Origin: an uncultured Pseudomonadota bacterium
GTDB taxonomy: Bacteria > Myxococcota_A > UBA9160 > PR03
NCBI GenBank assembly: GCA_900696485.1
Contig: CAADGG010000062.1
Coordinates: 1 to 58,965 of the forward strand
Direction of reading: 5' to 3'
DNA: 58,965 nucleotides
A model generated the notes under the pieces. It saw only the letters and a list, made by a program, of their open reading frames with translations. It was not told the DNA's origin and made no database searches. Below, in pieces: positions 43,799 to 51,060 of this stretch; position 1 is the stretch's first letter; every line of letters begins with the position of its first letter. The position numbers were made by a program, and so were the translations under genes.

Positions 43799-44201
43799 CG
43801 TCGAGGGGCCCTTTCTCCGCTGGCACACTCGACCCCGGGGCGCTCGGGAGGGCAGCCCAGTTTGGCCCAGTCGCCGGAACTCGTCACCAGCGGGAACGCC
43901 GCAGCAGCCCGAGGGACGCGCTGCGGGTCGGCAGCGAACCGTTGTGGGTCGTGAGCCCCCCAGGCCGATCGGACCACAACGGATTCGAACGGCGGGAAGG
44001 AAGGGAGCTCAAGTCCGTTGTCATGGGACGGGATCAGCGGTGGTAAGATGACCGAGACAGAGGCCCCGGGGGAGAGGAGGGGCCGCCCGGTCGGCGGTCG
44101 CCCGCGTTCCTCTCCACCGGATCTCCTGTCAGGGGAGCGGCCGAAGAGCGGCAGACCAGCGCAGATCAGAGCGTAGATCAGAGGACGAGGAGGGGCTTCC
44201 G
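43799..44201. other. Intergenic region between divergent mgtE and khpA, with competing hairpins
   Basis: I find no supportable gene here. CCGTTGTGG (43939-43947) is an exact inverted match to CCACAACGG (43974-43982). The ACAACGG part can instead pair with a second CCGTTGT at 44015-44021. TAAGAT (44044-44049) may be a -10 toward khpA. AGATCAGAG occurs twice, at 44163 and 44175. The region must hold the promoters and leaders of both genes; a Mg2+-responsive leader for mgtE is possible but unproven. Confidence 0.6.
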
Positions 44202-44435
44202 GTGAAGCAGCTCATCGAAGCGATCGTGCACGCGCTCGTGGATCGACCGGAACACGTGCAGATCAAGGAAGTGATCGGTGACCACGCGCACGTGCTCGAG
44301 CTGTCGGTTGCGAAAGAAGATCTCGGCAAGGTGATCGGGAAGGGAGGGGCACACGCCTCGGCGATCCGGACGATCATGGCCGCGGCCAGCGGCAAGGAGA
44401 AGAAGCGCTACATCCTCGAGATCATCGAGCACTGA
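44202..44435 (+). CDS. khpA: KH-domain RNA-binding protein KhpA
   Basis: The 77-residue protein is a single KH domain with the GKGG loop at 46-49 (DLGKVIGKGGAHASAIRTIM), matching KhpA/YlqC in length and sequence. KhpA, often with KhpB, binds many small RNAs and mRNAs. In many bacteria it lies between rpsP and rimM; here it stands alone. The GTG start has GAGGAGGGG upstream. Confidence 0.92.
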   Translation: MKQLIEAIVHALVDRPEHVQIKEVIGDHAHVLELSVAKEDLGKVIGKGGAHASAIRTIMAAASGKEKKRYILEIIEH

Positions 44436-44475
44436 TCTCGGCACCGACCCGCCGGCCCGTCGGCGCGGGCCTTGG

Positions 44476-44481
44476 TATGCT
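44476..44481 (+). promoter_or_regulatory. Candidate extended -10 (TATGCT) for the acyl-CoA synthetase
   Basis: TTGGTATGCT has a TGn element then TATGCT, 22 nt before the ATG at 44503, with GAGG as ribosome binding site between them. No clear -35 is seen. Confidence 0.4.
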
Positions 44482-44502
44482 CTCGCGCTTCGCGAGGCCC
44501 CG

Positions 44503-46392
44503 ATGAACACCATGCCCCACCCGCTGGGGCTGGTTCGTTCGCCGGGACTCGACGATCGGAGGCATCCGGTGAGCGCACGGCAGTACCAGTTCGACACTTC
44601 GCCCGCTCTGGGCGCCCAGATCGAGGCTCGCGGCCAGCATGCAGAAGTAGGCGGGCGGGTCTTCCTCTGCCAGGACGAGCGTCGCTGGACCTATCGCGAG
44701 TACCGCGACGAGTCCGTGCGTCTGGCCCACTTCCTGCTGCGTCGGCTGGGTCCGCTCGACGAGCGACGGCCCGGGCATGTCGCCATGCTGCTCGAGAACC
44801 ATTTCGAGCTGCTCGCTCTCTATGGGGCGTGCGCGTACGGTGGACTGACTCTTTTCGGAGTCAACACGGGCCTGCGCGGAGATACGCTCGCAGGCGTCAT
44901 CGCCAAATCCGGCGCGCGGCTGCTCGTCGTCGATGAGAAACTACTCCCGGAGGTCGATCGCGTCGCCGGTCGCCTCGGGCGCGTATCGCCGGAGAACATC
45001 CTGGTCGTGCGGACGAGCGAGGCGTCGAATTTCGGCGGGCGGGACCTGATGGCCTGCGTCGCCTCGGAAGTGGCTCCGGCCGGGACCAGCCTCGACGCCC
45101 CGGACGTCTCCGTGGATCCGAACCAGAACCTGATGGTGATCTACACCTCCGGGACGACCGGGCTCCCGAAGGGCATCAACAACAGCCATCTCAAGTTCTT
45201 CCTGATCGGGAAGGTGGTTTCCGGGAACCTGGCGCTCGGCGCCGAGGATCGTGGCTATGCCTGCATGCCGCTGTTCCACTCCAATGCGCTGTTCCTGGGT
45301 CTGCATCCCGCCCTCGAGGTCTGCGGCAGTCTGGTGCTCCGAGAGCGGTTCAGCGCCAGTCAGTTCGTGCCGGACATCCTGCAACACGGCGTGACGTTCT
45401 GGAACTACGTGGGCGAGCCGGTCCACTACGTGCTCGGCGCGATCGAGAAGCAGTACGACGGGGACGAGGATCGCATCCTCGCTGAAGTGGCTCGAAATCC
45501 ACGCAACCGTCTGCGCTACGCGATCGGGAACGGGGCCGCGCCGCCGGACATCGACCGTTTCATTCGCTGGCTCGGCCTCGAGGACATGTTCGAGCTCTAC
45601 GGCTCCACCGAGGCTGCGATCAGCACGTTTCGCCGCAAGGGGGATCCGCGCGGCAGTGTCGGCGAGATCGTGGATCCGAACGTCAAGATCCTGCGCGTCG
45701 ACGGCAGCGAATGCCCTCCGGCCGAGATCGGACCGGATGGCAAGATCCTGAACTACGAACAGGCGGTCGGAGAGATCTGTCGTGTCGCGCCGGACACCGG
45801 GCTCTTCCAGGGCTACTTCGACAACCAGGATGCGACCGCCTCGAAGTATCGCGACGGGGTCTATCATTCCGGTGATCTCGGCCACCTGCTGCTTCGCGAC
45901 GGGCGGCGTTTCCTGTACTTCGACGGCCGCACCGACGATTGGATCCGCAAGGATGGAGAGAATTTCTCCGCCGCTCAGGTCTCGAGGCTGATCCAGGAGC
46001 ACCCGGACGTTGCGCTCGCCGCGGCCTACGGGGTTCCCTGCCACGTCTCCGATGAACTCGTGATGGTGGCGCTCGAGCTTCGTCCGGGTGCCCATTTCGA
46101 CGCCAAGGGGTTCTTCGCCTTCTGTGAAGAACTGGTTTCCCACGGGGGCATGGACCGGAAATGGTTCCCGGACTTCGTGCGGATCGTGGACGACTTCGAG
46201 TTCACCCAGACCCAGAAGATCCTGGTCCGCCAGCTCAAGGCCGTGCATTACAACCGGCGGCTGCTCGCGGAAGAGCCGATCTTCTGGCGCGAGCGCGGGG
46301 ACGACGCCTTCAAACCCTTCTCCCGCGACGATTACGAGACCCTGCGCACCGCCTTCGAAGCGGCCGAGCGGCTCCACCTCCTCGAGCGATAG
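44503..46392 (+). CDS. Long-chain acyl-CoA synthetase (FadD/FATP-like)
   Basis: The 629-residue AMP-forming ligase has the P-loop YTSGTTGLPKG (214-224), the GSTEA motif (ELYGSTEAAIS), YHSGDLGHLLLRDG with FDGRTDDWIRKDGENF, and a C-terminal domain with the terminal Lys region TQTQKILVRQL. The motif set is that of very-long-chain acyl-CoA synthetases/FATP. It activates carboxylic acids, probably fatty acids or sterol side chains, to CoA esters. No beta-oxidation gene is adjacent. ATG 44512 is an alternative start. Confidence 0.9.
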   Translation: MNTMPHPLGLVRSPGLDDRRHPVSARQYQFDTSPALGAQIEARGQHAEVGGRVFLCQDERRWTYREYRDESVRLAHFLLRRLGPLDERRPGHVAMLLENHFELLALYGACAYGGLTLFGVNTGLRGDTLAGVIAKSGARLLVVDEKLLPEVDRVAGRLGRVSPENILVVRTSEASNFGGRDLMACVASEVAPAGTSLDAPDVSVDPNQNLMVIYTSGTTGLPKGINNSHLKFFLIGKVVSGNLALGAEDRGYACMPLFHSNALFLGLHPALEVCGSLVLRERFSASQFVPDILQHGVTFWNYVGEPVHYVLGAIEKQYDGDEDRILAEVARNPRNRLRYAIGNGAAPPDIDRFIRWLGLEDMFELYGSTEAAISTFRRKGDPRGSVGEIVDPNVKILRVDGSECPPAEIGPDGKILNYEQAVGEICRVAPDTGLFQGYFDNQDATASKYRDGVYHSGDLGHLLLRDGRRFLYFDGRTDDWIRKDGENFSAAQVSRLIQEHPDVALAAAYGVPCHVSDELVMVALELRPGAHFDAKGFFAFCEELVSHGGMDRKWFPDFVRIVDDFEFTQTQKILVRQLKAVHYNRRLLAEEPIFWRERGDDAFKPFSRDDYETLRTAFEAAERLHLLER

Positions 46393-46412
46393 CGGCAACG
46401 GGTCCGGGCCCG

Positions 46413-46453
46413 GAGTACGAATCCGCACCACGCAGGGGTACGGATTCGTGCTC
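46413..46453 (+). terminator. 13-bp inverted repeat downstream of the acyl-CoA synthetase
   Basis: GAGTACGAATCCG (46413-46425) pairs with CGGATTCGTGCTC (46441-46453), 12 Watson-Crick pairs plus one T-G, around a 15-nt loop. It starts 20 nt after the stop codon. There is no T-run, so factor-independent termination is uncertain; it may stabilise the 3' end. Confidence 0.55.
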
Positions 46454-46604
46454 ATGGGCGAGCAGCTGCTGGTTTCGAGCGCCCTCGTGGCTGCGTGGCT
46501 TCGGGCGCTTGTGGGCTGAGCTGCCGGCTCCCGCCGTGGGCACGTGGGTTGCAGTCTCGCGAGCAGGTGCCATCCGGCACCCTCACGAGGGAGGAGCAGG
46601 CGAG

Positions 46605-47096
46605 ATGAGCGGGATTCTGAGTCCGGAGGAGTCGTTGCGGCGTGCACAGGATCTGGTGCGGTCGGGGCTGGAGATGGCGGCGCTCGAGCACTTCGCGCAG
46701 GCGCATGATCGGGCGCCGGAGGATCCGCGCATCCGGTCCTACTACGGCTGGGCGGTCGCCATGATCGAACATCGGCTCGAGCGCGGCGTGGCGCTGTGCC
46801 GCTCGGCGCTACGCGACGGCGCCGATCAGCCGGAGGTCTATCACAATTTCGCGCGGGTCCTGCTGGCGAACGGCCGCAAGAGCGAAGGCATGAAATACAT
46901 CCGCCGCGGGTTGATGGTCGAGCCGCGCAACGCGGCGTTGATCCTCGAATGGCGACGACTCGGCGTCCGTCGCCCCCCGGTGCTGCCGTTCCTACACCGC
47001 CGGCATCCCGCCAATCGCGTCATGGGGCGGCTCCGGCGGGTCTTCGTCCGTGAGTTCGTGCTGCCGCCGGAACTCCAGGTCGAGGGCTCCGTCTGA
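46605..47096 (+). CDS. TPR-repeat protein
   Basis: The 163-residue protein has about three tetratricopeptide-like repeats (residues 8-120): LRRAQDLVRSGLEMAALEHF, YGWAVAMIEHRLERGVALCR and VYHNFARVLLANGRKSEGMK. A basic C-terminus follows (PPVLPFLHRRHPANRVMGRL). There is no signal peptide. TPRs mediate protein contacts; the partner is unknown. GAGGGAGGAG precedes the ATG. Confidence 0.75.
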   Translation: MSGILSPEESLRRAQDLVRSGLEMAALEHFAQAHDRAPEDPRIRSYYGWAVAMIEHRLERGVALCRSALRDGADQPEVYHNFARVLLANGRKSEGMKYIRRGLMVEPRNAALILEWRRLGVRRPPVLPFLHRRHPANRVMGRLRRVFVREFVLPPELQVEGSV

Positions 47097-47126
47097 CCGG
47101 ATCGGCACGGATCGGCGCTGGCCCGG

Positions 47127-47155
47127 TTGACTCTGGTGCAGGGAACCGGTACCTC
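47127..47155 (+). promoter_or_regulatory. Candidate promoter of the 29-aa basic protein gene
   Basis: TTGACT (47127-47132), a 17-nt spacer and TACCTC (47150-47155) lie 45 nt before the GTG at 47200. The -35 equals the one at 47527. Confidence 0.45.
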
Positions 47156-47199
47156 TCCTGGCCCCTTCCACTCCTCGGAAGCGGGTGCCGGAGTCAACT

Positions 47200-47289
47200 G
47201 TGGGCAGCGTAGTGAAGTGGCGTCGGAAGAAGATGCGCAAGCACAAGAAGCGCAAGCTTCTCAAGCGCCAGCGCCACAAGCGCAAGTAG
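47200..47289 (+). CDS. AURKAIP1/COX24-domain microprotein
   Basis: The 29-residue product begins MGSVVKWRRKKMRKHKKRKL and ends LKRQRHKRK. This fits the bacterial AURKAIP1/COX24-domain family of tiny highly basic proteins, whose mitochondrial relative mS38 is a small-subunit ribosomal protein. A ribosomal role is therefore likely by family. It starts at GTG with GGAG 8 nt upstream. A promoter candidate precedes it and a strong terminator follows 70 nt after the stop, so it is probably a one-gene transcript. It is short enough to be missed by routine gene calling. Confidence 0.8.
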   Translation: MGSVVKWRRKKMRKHKKRKLLKRQRHKRK

Positions 47290-47359
47290 CCGGGCCGCTC
47301 CCAGGGGACGGTCGTCCGGCGGCCTCGGTCCCGGATCCGCTGCCTCGATTCTACGAATT

Positions 47360-47403
47360 ACGCCGGTTCGCCGGGCTTCCATGCCCGCGAGCCGGCGTTT
47401 TTT
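47360..47403 (+). terminator. Intrinsic terminator after the COX24-like gene
   Basis: The arms ACGCCGGTTCGCCGGGC (47360-47376) and GCCCGCGAGCCGGCGT (47383-47398) pair with one mismatch and one bulge, and are followed by TTTTTT (47398-47403). This is the only clear stem-plus-T6 terminator in the window. Confidence 0.88.
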
Positions 47404-47832
47404 CGTCGGGATCCCGGGCGCCCGATCACACGATCGAGGAGCTGGATGCGGGCATTCTCCGAGGCGAAAACGATCTTCCTCCCGCAGCTCCGATCCACAT
47501 CAGTCTGATTTTATGGCGCTTATTTCTTGACTCCGGTTTGCGGACGGTGTAAGGGTGACTCGCAAGAACGGCTGTAGGGCCGCGGATTGTGGTCACAACG
47601 ACGGTCGGATCTCATGGATTTTGCCGTCAAGTCGCCGGTACCAGTGCCCGATGAGGGGCGGAGGATTCCCAAGGGAATTGTTCCCGAGGGAGCTGGAGGC
47701 AGGCGGCGTGGACACAGGGCTTCCGTCGGAGACGGCGGGAGACCGGATCGGAAACGAGAACCTGGTTTCGACTGCAGTTCTCGTTTTCGCGCCAAAGCGG
47801 CGCCAGGCCACGAAAAGGGGGGAACCCAGGTT
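47404..47832 (+). other. Gene-free, structured region before the lysine-rich protein; possible non-coding RNA or long leader
   Basis: No gene is supported here. Two frames are open (from 47555 and 47587), but their third positions are far less GC-rich than neighbouring genes. A long bulged stem can form from 47432 to 47495 (GATCG, GAGCT and GCGGG with their complements). Past the promoter at 47527, repeated TTCCC/GGGAA units (47666-47690) allow alternative hairpins. AAACGAGAAC (47752-47761) pairs with GTTCTCGTTT (47777-47786). AGGGGGG before 47821 is the ribosome binding site of the next gene. Confidence 0.5.
47527..47555 (+). promoter_or_regulatory. Candidate promoter with AT-rich upstream tract
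   Basis: TTGACT (47527-47532), 17 nt, then TAAGGG (47550-47555). Directly upstream is an unusually AT-rich tract for this genome (GATTTTATGGCGCTTATTTC), which could act as an UP element. Transcription would give a leader of about 270 nt before the ATG at 47833. Confidence 0.5.
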
Positions 47833-47937
47833 ATGGCAGCACGACGCAAGAAGAAGGCGGCCTCGAAGAAGGCCTCTCGCAAGAAGGCCGGTACCAAGAA
47901 GGCCGCACGGAAGAAGGCCCGGCGGAAGTCGGCCTAG
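47833..47937 (+). CDS. Lysine/alanine-rich histone H1-like microprotein
   Basis: The 34-residue product is almost entirely Ala, Lys, Arg, Ser: [20 protein letters not shown] then [14 protein letters not shown], with repeated KKA(S/A)(R/K) steps. Such tails resemble eukaryote-like H1/AlgP/Hc proteins that bind DNA or RNA by charge. An RNA-polymerase or ribosome-linked role is possible given rpoZ downstream. AGGGGGG lies 11 nt before the ATG and a strong terminator follows the stop. Low complexity makes family assignment weak. Confidence 0.65.
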   Translation: MAARRKKKAASKKASRKKAGTKKAARKKARRKSA

Positions 47938-47980
47938 CCGATTCTCGCCGACTTGGGCCTTTCTCCGAGAAAGGTCTGGG

Positions 47981-48013
47981 ACCCCGGCCGGCGCCTGGCG
48001 TCGGCCGGGGTTT
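47981..48013 (+). terminator. Intrinsic terminator after the lysine-rich microprotein
   Basis: ACCCCGGCCGGCGC (47981-47994) pairs with GCGTCGGCCGGGGT (47998-48011), 14 bp with one G-T, around a 3-nt loop, followed by TTTCCTCTT. A smaller hairpin, CCTTTCTC with GAGAAAGG, lies just before it. Confidence 0.75.
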
Positions 48014-48118
48014 CCTCTTGGGGGGCAGGGGCCGCACGGTGCGAAGGGACAGGACCGATCGCTCCGGCTACCATTCGGACCGCCCCGAGAGTTGCTCCGG
48101 TCAGCAGGAGGCCCGCAG

Positions 48119-48325
48119 ATGGCGCGTATCACTGTCGAAGACTGCACCGAGCGCGTGCCGAACCGTTTCCATCTCGTGCAGATGGCGACGATTCGCGCGA
48201 AGCAGCTCAAGCGCGGCTCGCACTCGCTGATTCCTCGTGGCGAGAACAAGGAAGTCGTCACGGCCCTGCGGGAGATCGCGGCCGGGTACATCAAGCCGGA
48301 CTACCCGCAGCCGCCCACCGAGTAG
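48119..48325 (+). CDS. rpoZ: RNA polymerase subunit omega
   Basis: The 68-residue protein reads [32 protein letters not shown] and then [16 protein letters not shown], the omega pattern. Omega assists beta-prime folding and can mediate ppGpp responses. No gmk or spoT, its common neighbours, is adjacent. CAGGAGG lies upstream of the ATG; TACCAT at 48069 may be a -10. The frame is open upstream to 47555, but that part is not omega. Confidence 0.94.
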   Translation: MARITVEDCTERVPNRFHLVQMATIRAKQLKRGSHSLIPRGENKEVVTALREIAAGYIKPDYPQPPTE

Positions 48326-48355
48326 ACCTCGTCGGTGGGGTGCGCGGTCGTCCGG

Positions 48356-48411
48356 GGGCCAGCGGCTGCGCCGCAATCCTGATGACCCAGCGGGCCAGCG
48401 GCTGCGCCGCA
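48356..48411. repeat. Two 20-nt direct repeats with inner hairpins between convergent rpoZ and the kinase gene
   Basis: GGGCCAGCGGCTGCGCCGCA occurs at 48356-48375 and again at 48392-48411, 36 nt apart. Each copy contains GCGGC-TGC-GCCGC, a 5-bp hairpin. They occupy the gap between convergent genes and end 2 nt before the kinase stop codon, so they may act as a bidirectional terminator. Confidence 0.8.
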
Positions 48412-48413
48412 TG

Positions 48414-49706
48414 CTACCCGATCAGCTGAACCGGGATCCGGAAGCGGAAGGTCGTGCCGGAGCCGACCTCGCTGCTGACGTCGATCGAGCCGTCGAGCAG
48501 TTTGATCAGATCCCGAACGAGTGCGAGACCGAGGCCCGAGCCGCGGTACTTGGCCGAAGCCAGTTCGTCGACCTGGTAGAACTCGTCGAAGATGAACTGC
48601 TGGTCGTCGGGGCAGATCCCGATACCGGAGTCCTTGATCTCGCCATGGAGCATGCCGCCGTCGACACGGGCCGAGATCCCGATCCGTCCCTGCTGCGTGA
48701 ACTTGGCGGCGTTGTCGAGCAGCAGGAACAGGATCTGGTTGACCTTCGCGAGATCGGTCCGGATCTTCGGTAGCGGCTCTTCGAAATGCTTCTCGATGGT
48801 GACCGGATTGCTTCCGATCGTGTCCTGGACGCTGAAGATCGCCTCTTCGACGACTTCCCGGAAATTCACGTCGGCGAGCTCGGCGGACATCTCACCCTGC
48901 TTGATGCGCCACAGGTCGATGATGTTCTGGAGCGTGCGCAGGAACGCTGTTCCGTCGTCGAGGGCGTGGCGCAGGGCCTGCTGGGCGCTCTCGGAGAGGA
49001 CATCGTTCTCTCCGGCGAGAACCGCGATGATCGATTCGATGATGCCGTTGAGTGGCGTTCGCAGCTCCCTGGACATCTTCTCGATGAAGTCGCTCTTGAG
49101 CTTCTCCACCTGACCGAGTCGCTCCTGGCTGCGCAGCAGCTCGACATCCTGGGCGAAGAGGGCTTCCGAGAGTTTGAGGACCTCGTCGCTCTTGTCGCCG
49201 GCAGCTTGCTCGAGCTCCTCGACTCGTCGCTGCAACTGCTCGCGTTCCTCGGCATCGCGGCCGAGCGCGAGGCGAGCCGTCATGGCCTCGGCGGCGAGGT
49301 CGAGGACCTGCAAGACCGGCCCGGCCGGCGACGCCGGCGTCGCGACGACGAGGACTCCGAGGATCATGCCATCACTCGCGAGCGGCAGCAGGGAGATTCC
49401 TCCGGCGCCCCGTCCGCCGAGAGCCGGCAGGGCAGGCCGGAGACTCGGCCTCCCGTCGCGTGCGGCATCCTGGACCGCAGGCAGCACGCTCTCCGCCACG
49501 CTGCGCGCGGCCTCGGGCGAGCTGACCCCCGCAGCGCTCCGCAGCCGCAGGGCGCCGGTATCGCCGTCCCGCGCGAACAGCAGCACGCTCCCGTTGCTCG
49601 CGCCGGCAAGGCGTGTCACCGCCGTGCGGAGCGCCGTGGCAGTCTCCGCGCGCCCGCGTCCATCCCCCGAGTTCCCCCGGTTCAGCGTCTGCACCGCAGA
49701 AGCCAC
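48414..49706 (-). CDS. GAF-sensor histidine kinase homologue with Arg in place of the phospho-His
   Basis: The 430-residue protein has a GAF-like N-terminal domain (about 20-150), a coiled coil (about 150-205), a DHp-like segment and an HATPase domain with intact N box (LLLDNAAKFT), G1 (DSGIGICPDD), F (FDEFYQVD) and G2 (GSGLGLALV) motifs. In the DHp motif, MSRELRTPLNG replaces MSHELRTPLNG: the phospho-accepting His is Arg213 (codon AGG at 49070-49068). It may bind ATP but cannot autophosphorylate in the usual way. The GTG start follows GGAGGG, 9 nt after the pilT-like gene. Confidence 0.88.
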   Translation of the reverse strand: MASAVQTLNRGNSGDGRGRAETATALRTAVTRLAGASNGSVLLFARDGDTGALRLRSAAGVSSPEAARSVAESVLPAVQDAARDGRPSLRPALPALGGRGAGGISLLPLASDGMILGVLVVATPASPAGPVLQVLDLAAEAMTARLALGRDAEEREQLQRRVEELEQAAGDKSDEVLKLSEALFAQDVELLRSQERLGQVEKLKSDFIEKMSRELRTPLNGIIESIIAVLAGENDVLSESAQQALRHALDDGTAFLRTLQNIIDLWRIKQGEMSAELADVNFREVVEEAIFSVQDTIGSNPVTIEKHFEEPLPKIRTDLAKVNQILFLLLDNAAKFTQQGRIGISARVDGGMLHGEIKDSGIGICPDDQQFIFDEFYQVDELASAKYRGSGLGLALVRDLIKLLDGSIDVSSEVGSGTTFRFRIPVQLIG

Positions 49707-49715
49707 GTCGCCCTC

Positions 49716-50864
49716 CTAGAAGCGCTCGTCGGATTCCAGCTCGAGACGCTCGAGCGGCTGCTCCTCGAGAGCGGAACCCTCGACCAGAGTGGTGCCTTCG
49801 AGTGAGAGCCGGGTCTGAAAGTCAGTCGGATTGGATGCCGCCGCGAGGGCCGTGTCCACGGTGATCTTGTTGGCGCGTACGAGATCGAAGAGATGCTGGT
49901 CGAAGGTCTGCATGCCGTCGCTGCGACTGCGCGCGATGTGATCGTTGATCTCGTGGGTCCGGGCAGGATCCTTGATGCACTCCTGGATGCTGCGCGTGCT
50001 GCGCATGATCTCGACCGCGGGCACTCGGCTGGTCTGTTTCTTGTTCACGAGCAACCGCAGCGACACGACGGCCTTCAAATTCTCCGCCAGGCGCGCCCGC
50101 ACCTGGAGCTGTTCCTCGGTGGGGAAGAACGACACCAGCCGGTTCACGGTGGAGGCGACGTCGTTGGTGTGGATCGTCGAGAAGACCAGGTGCCCGGTCT
50201 CGGCGGCCTTCAGCGACGTATCCACCGTGAGCAGATCACGCATCTCGCCCACCATGATCACGTCGGGATCCTGGCGCAGGGCGGCGCGCAGGGCGTCCGG
50301 GAACGATCCCGTGTCGGTTCCGACCTCACGCTGCGTGATGATGCTCTTGTCGTGCGTGAAGACGAACTCGATCGGATCTTCGACCGTGACGATCTTTGCC
50401 TTCCGATGCTTGTTGACTTCCTGGATCATCGTGGCGAGCGTCGTGGACTTTCCCTGGCCGGTGGCGCCGGTCACGAGGACGTATCCCCGCTTGATCTGCG
50501 CGAGGTCGCGCAGCACGTGCGGAAGATTGAGATCATCGAAGGTGCGGATCTGGAGCGGGATCACGCGCAGGACGATGCTGAAGAAGCGGCGCTGGCGGGA
50601 GATGTTGACGCGGAAGCGTCCTTCCCCCGGCAGTTCGAAGGCGAGATCGAGTTCACTGAAATCCATCGCCTCCTGCCGGGGATCTCCGTCCAGCAGGATG
50701 CGAGCGGTCTCCTCGGTGTCTTTCGGGGTGAGGACCTTGTAGCGAAGCTCGACCAGATCGCCGTTGAAGCGATAGAGGGGCAGATACCCCACCTGGAAGT
50801 GGATATCCGAAGCCCCCTTCTCGATCCCGAGCCGCAGGAGGCGGTACAGCTTCTCCCGTTCCAT
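49716..50864 (-). CDS. pilT: PilT/PilU-type twitching ATPase
   Basis: The 382-residue secretion-type ATPase has the N-terminal PAS-like domain (KGASDIHFQVGYLPLYRFNG), Walker A GATGQGKST (133-141), the Asp box VEDPIEF, Walker B DPDVIMVGEMRD (199-210) and the His box HLVFSTIHTND. PilT-class enzymes depolymerise type IV pili for retraction. Gln in the Walker A loop, where Ser is usual, and the C-terminus leave PilT versus PilU open. No other pil genes are here. It heads a two-gene unit with the degenerate kinase. Confidence 0.88.
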   Translation of the reverse strand: MEREKLYRLLRLGIEKGASDIHFQVGYLPLYRFNGDLVELRYKVLTPKDTEETARILLDGDPRQEAMDFSELDLAFELPGEGRFRVNISRQRRFFSIVLRVIPLQIRTFDDLNLPHVLRDLAQIKRGYVLVTGATGQGKSTTLATMIQEVNKHRKAKIVTVEDPIEFVFTHDKSIITQREVGTDTGSFPDALRAALRQDPDVIMVGEMRDLLTVDTSLKAAETGHLVFSTIHTNDVASTVNRLVSFFPTEEQLQVRARLAENLKAVVSLRLLVNKKQTSRVPAVEIMRSTRSIQECIKDPARTHEINDHIARSRSDGMQTFDQHLFDLVRANKITVDTALAAASNPTDFQTRLSLEGTTLVEGSALEEQPLERLELESDERF

Positions 50865-51060
50865 CGGCGGTGTGGCCCTCCCCGGCGTCCGGTGCCTGGC
50901 GCGCGACCGGGTCCGACCGTCTCTATCGGCGGTTCGGAAATGCGCTTGACCGCGTTGCCTGGGAGCGAGGGGAACGCGGGCCGAGGCGCGCTCCGCTACC
51001 TTCCCCCTTCGAGTTCCCCCCTCGTTCTCCTCGTCCCCTCGGATCCGCGAGTCCCGATTC

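Noticed and set aside
44941..46647. Minus-strand frame of 568 codons over the acyl-CoA synthetase
   Set aside because: It mirrors the codon structure of the plus-strand gene and has no recognisable motif or ribosome binding site.
47300..47400. tRNA-like look of the stretch with GATTCTACGAATTACGCC
   Set aside because: No acceptor stem, D arm or T loop can be assembled; the 3' part is a plain hairpin with T6.
47752..47790. tmRNA-like GGTTTCGACTG segment
   Set aside because: The matching acceptor stem, tag frame and CCA end are absent nearby.
47587..47832. Long form of the lysine-rich protein starting upstream
   Set aside because: GC at third positions is about 57 percent versus far higher in real genes here; ATG 47833 has a good ribosome binding site.
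47555..48118. N-terminal extension of rpoZ open back to a GTG at 47555
   Set aside because: Omega is 60-90 residues; the extension crosses a terminator and another gene and has low GC at third positions.
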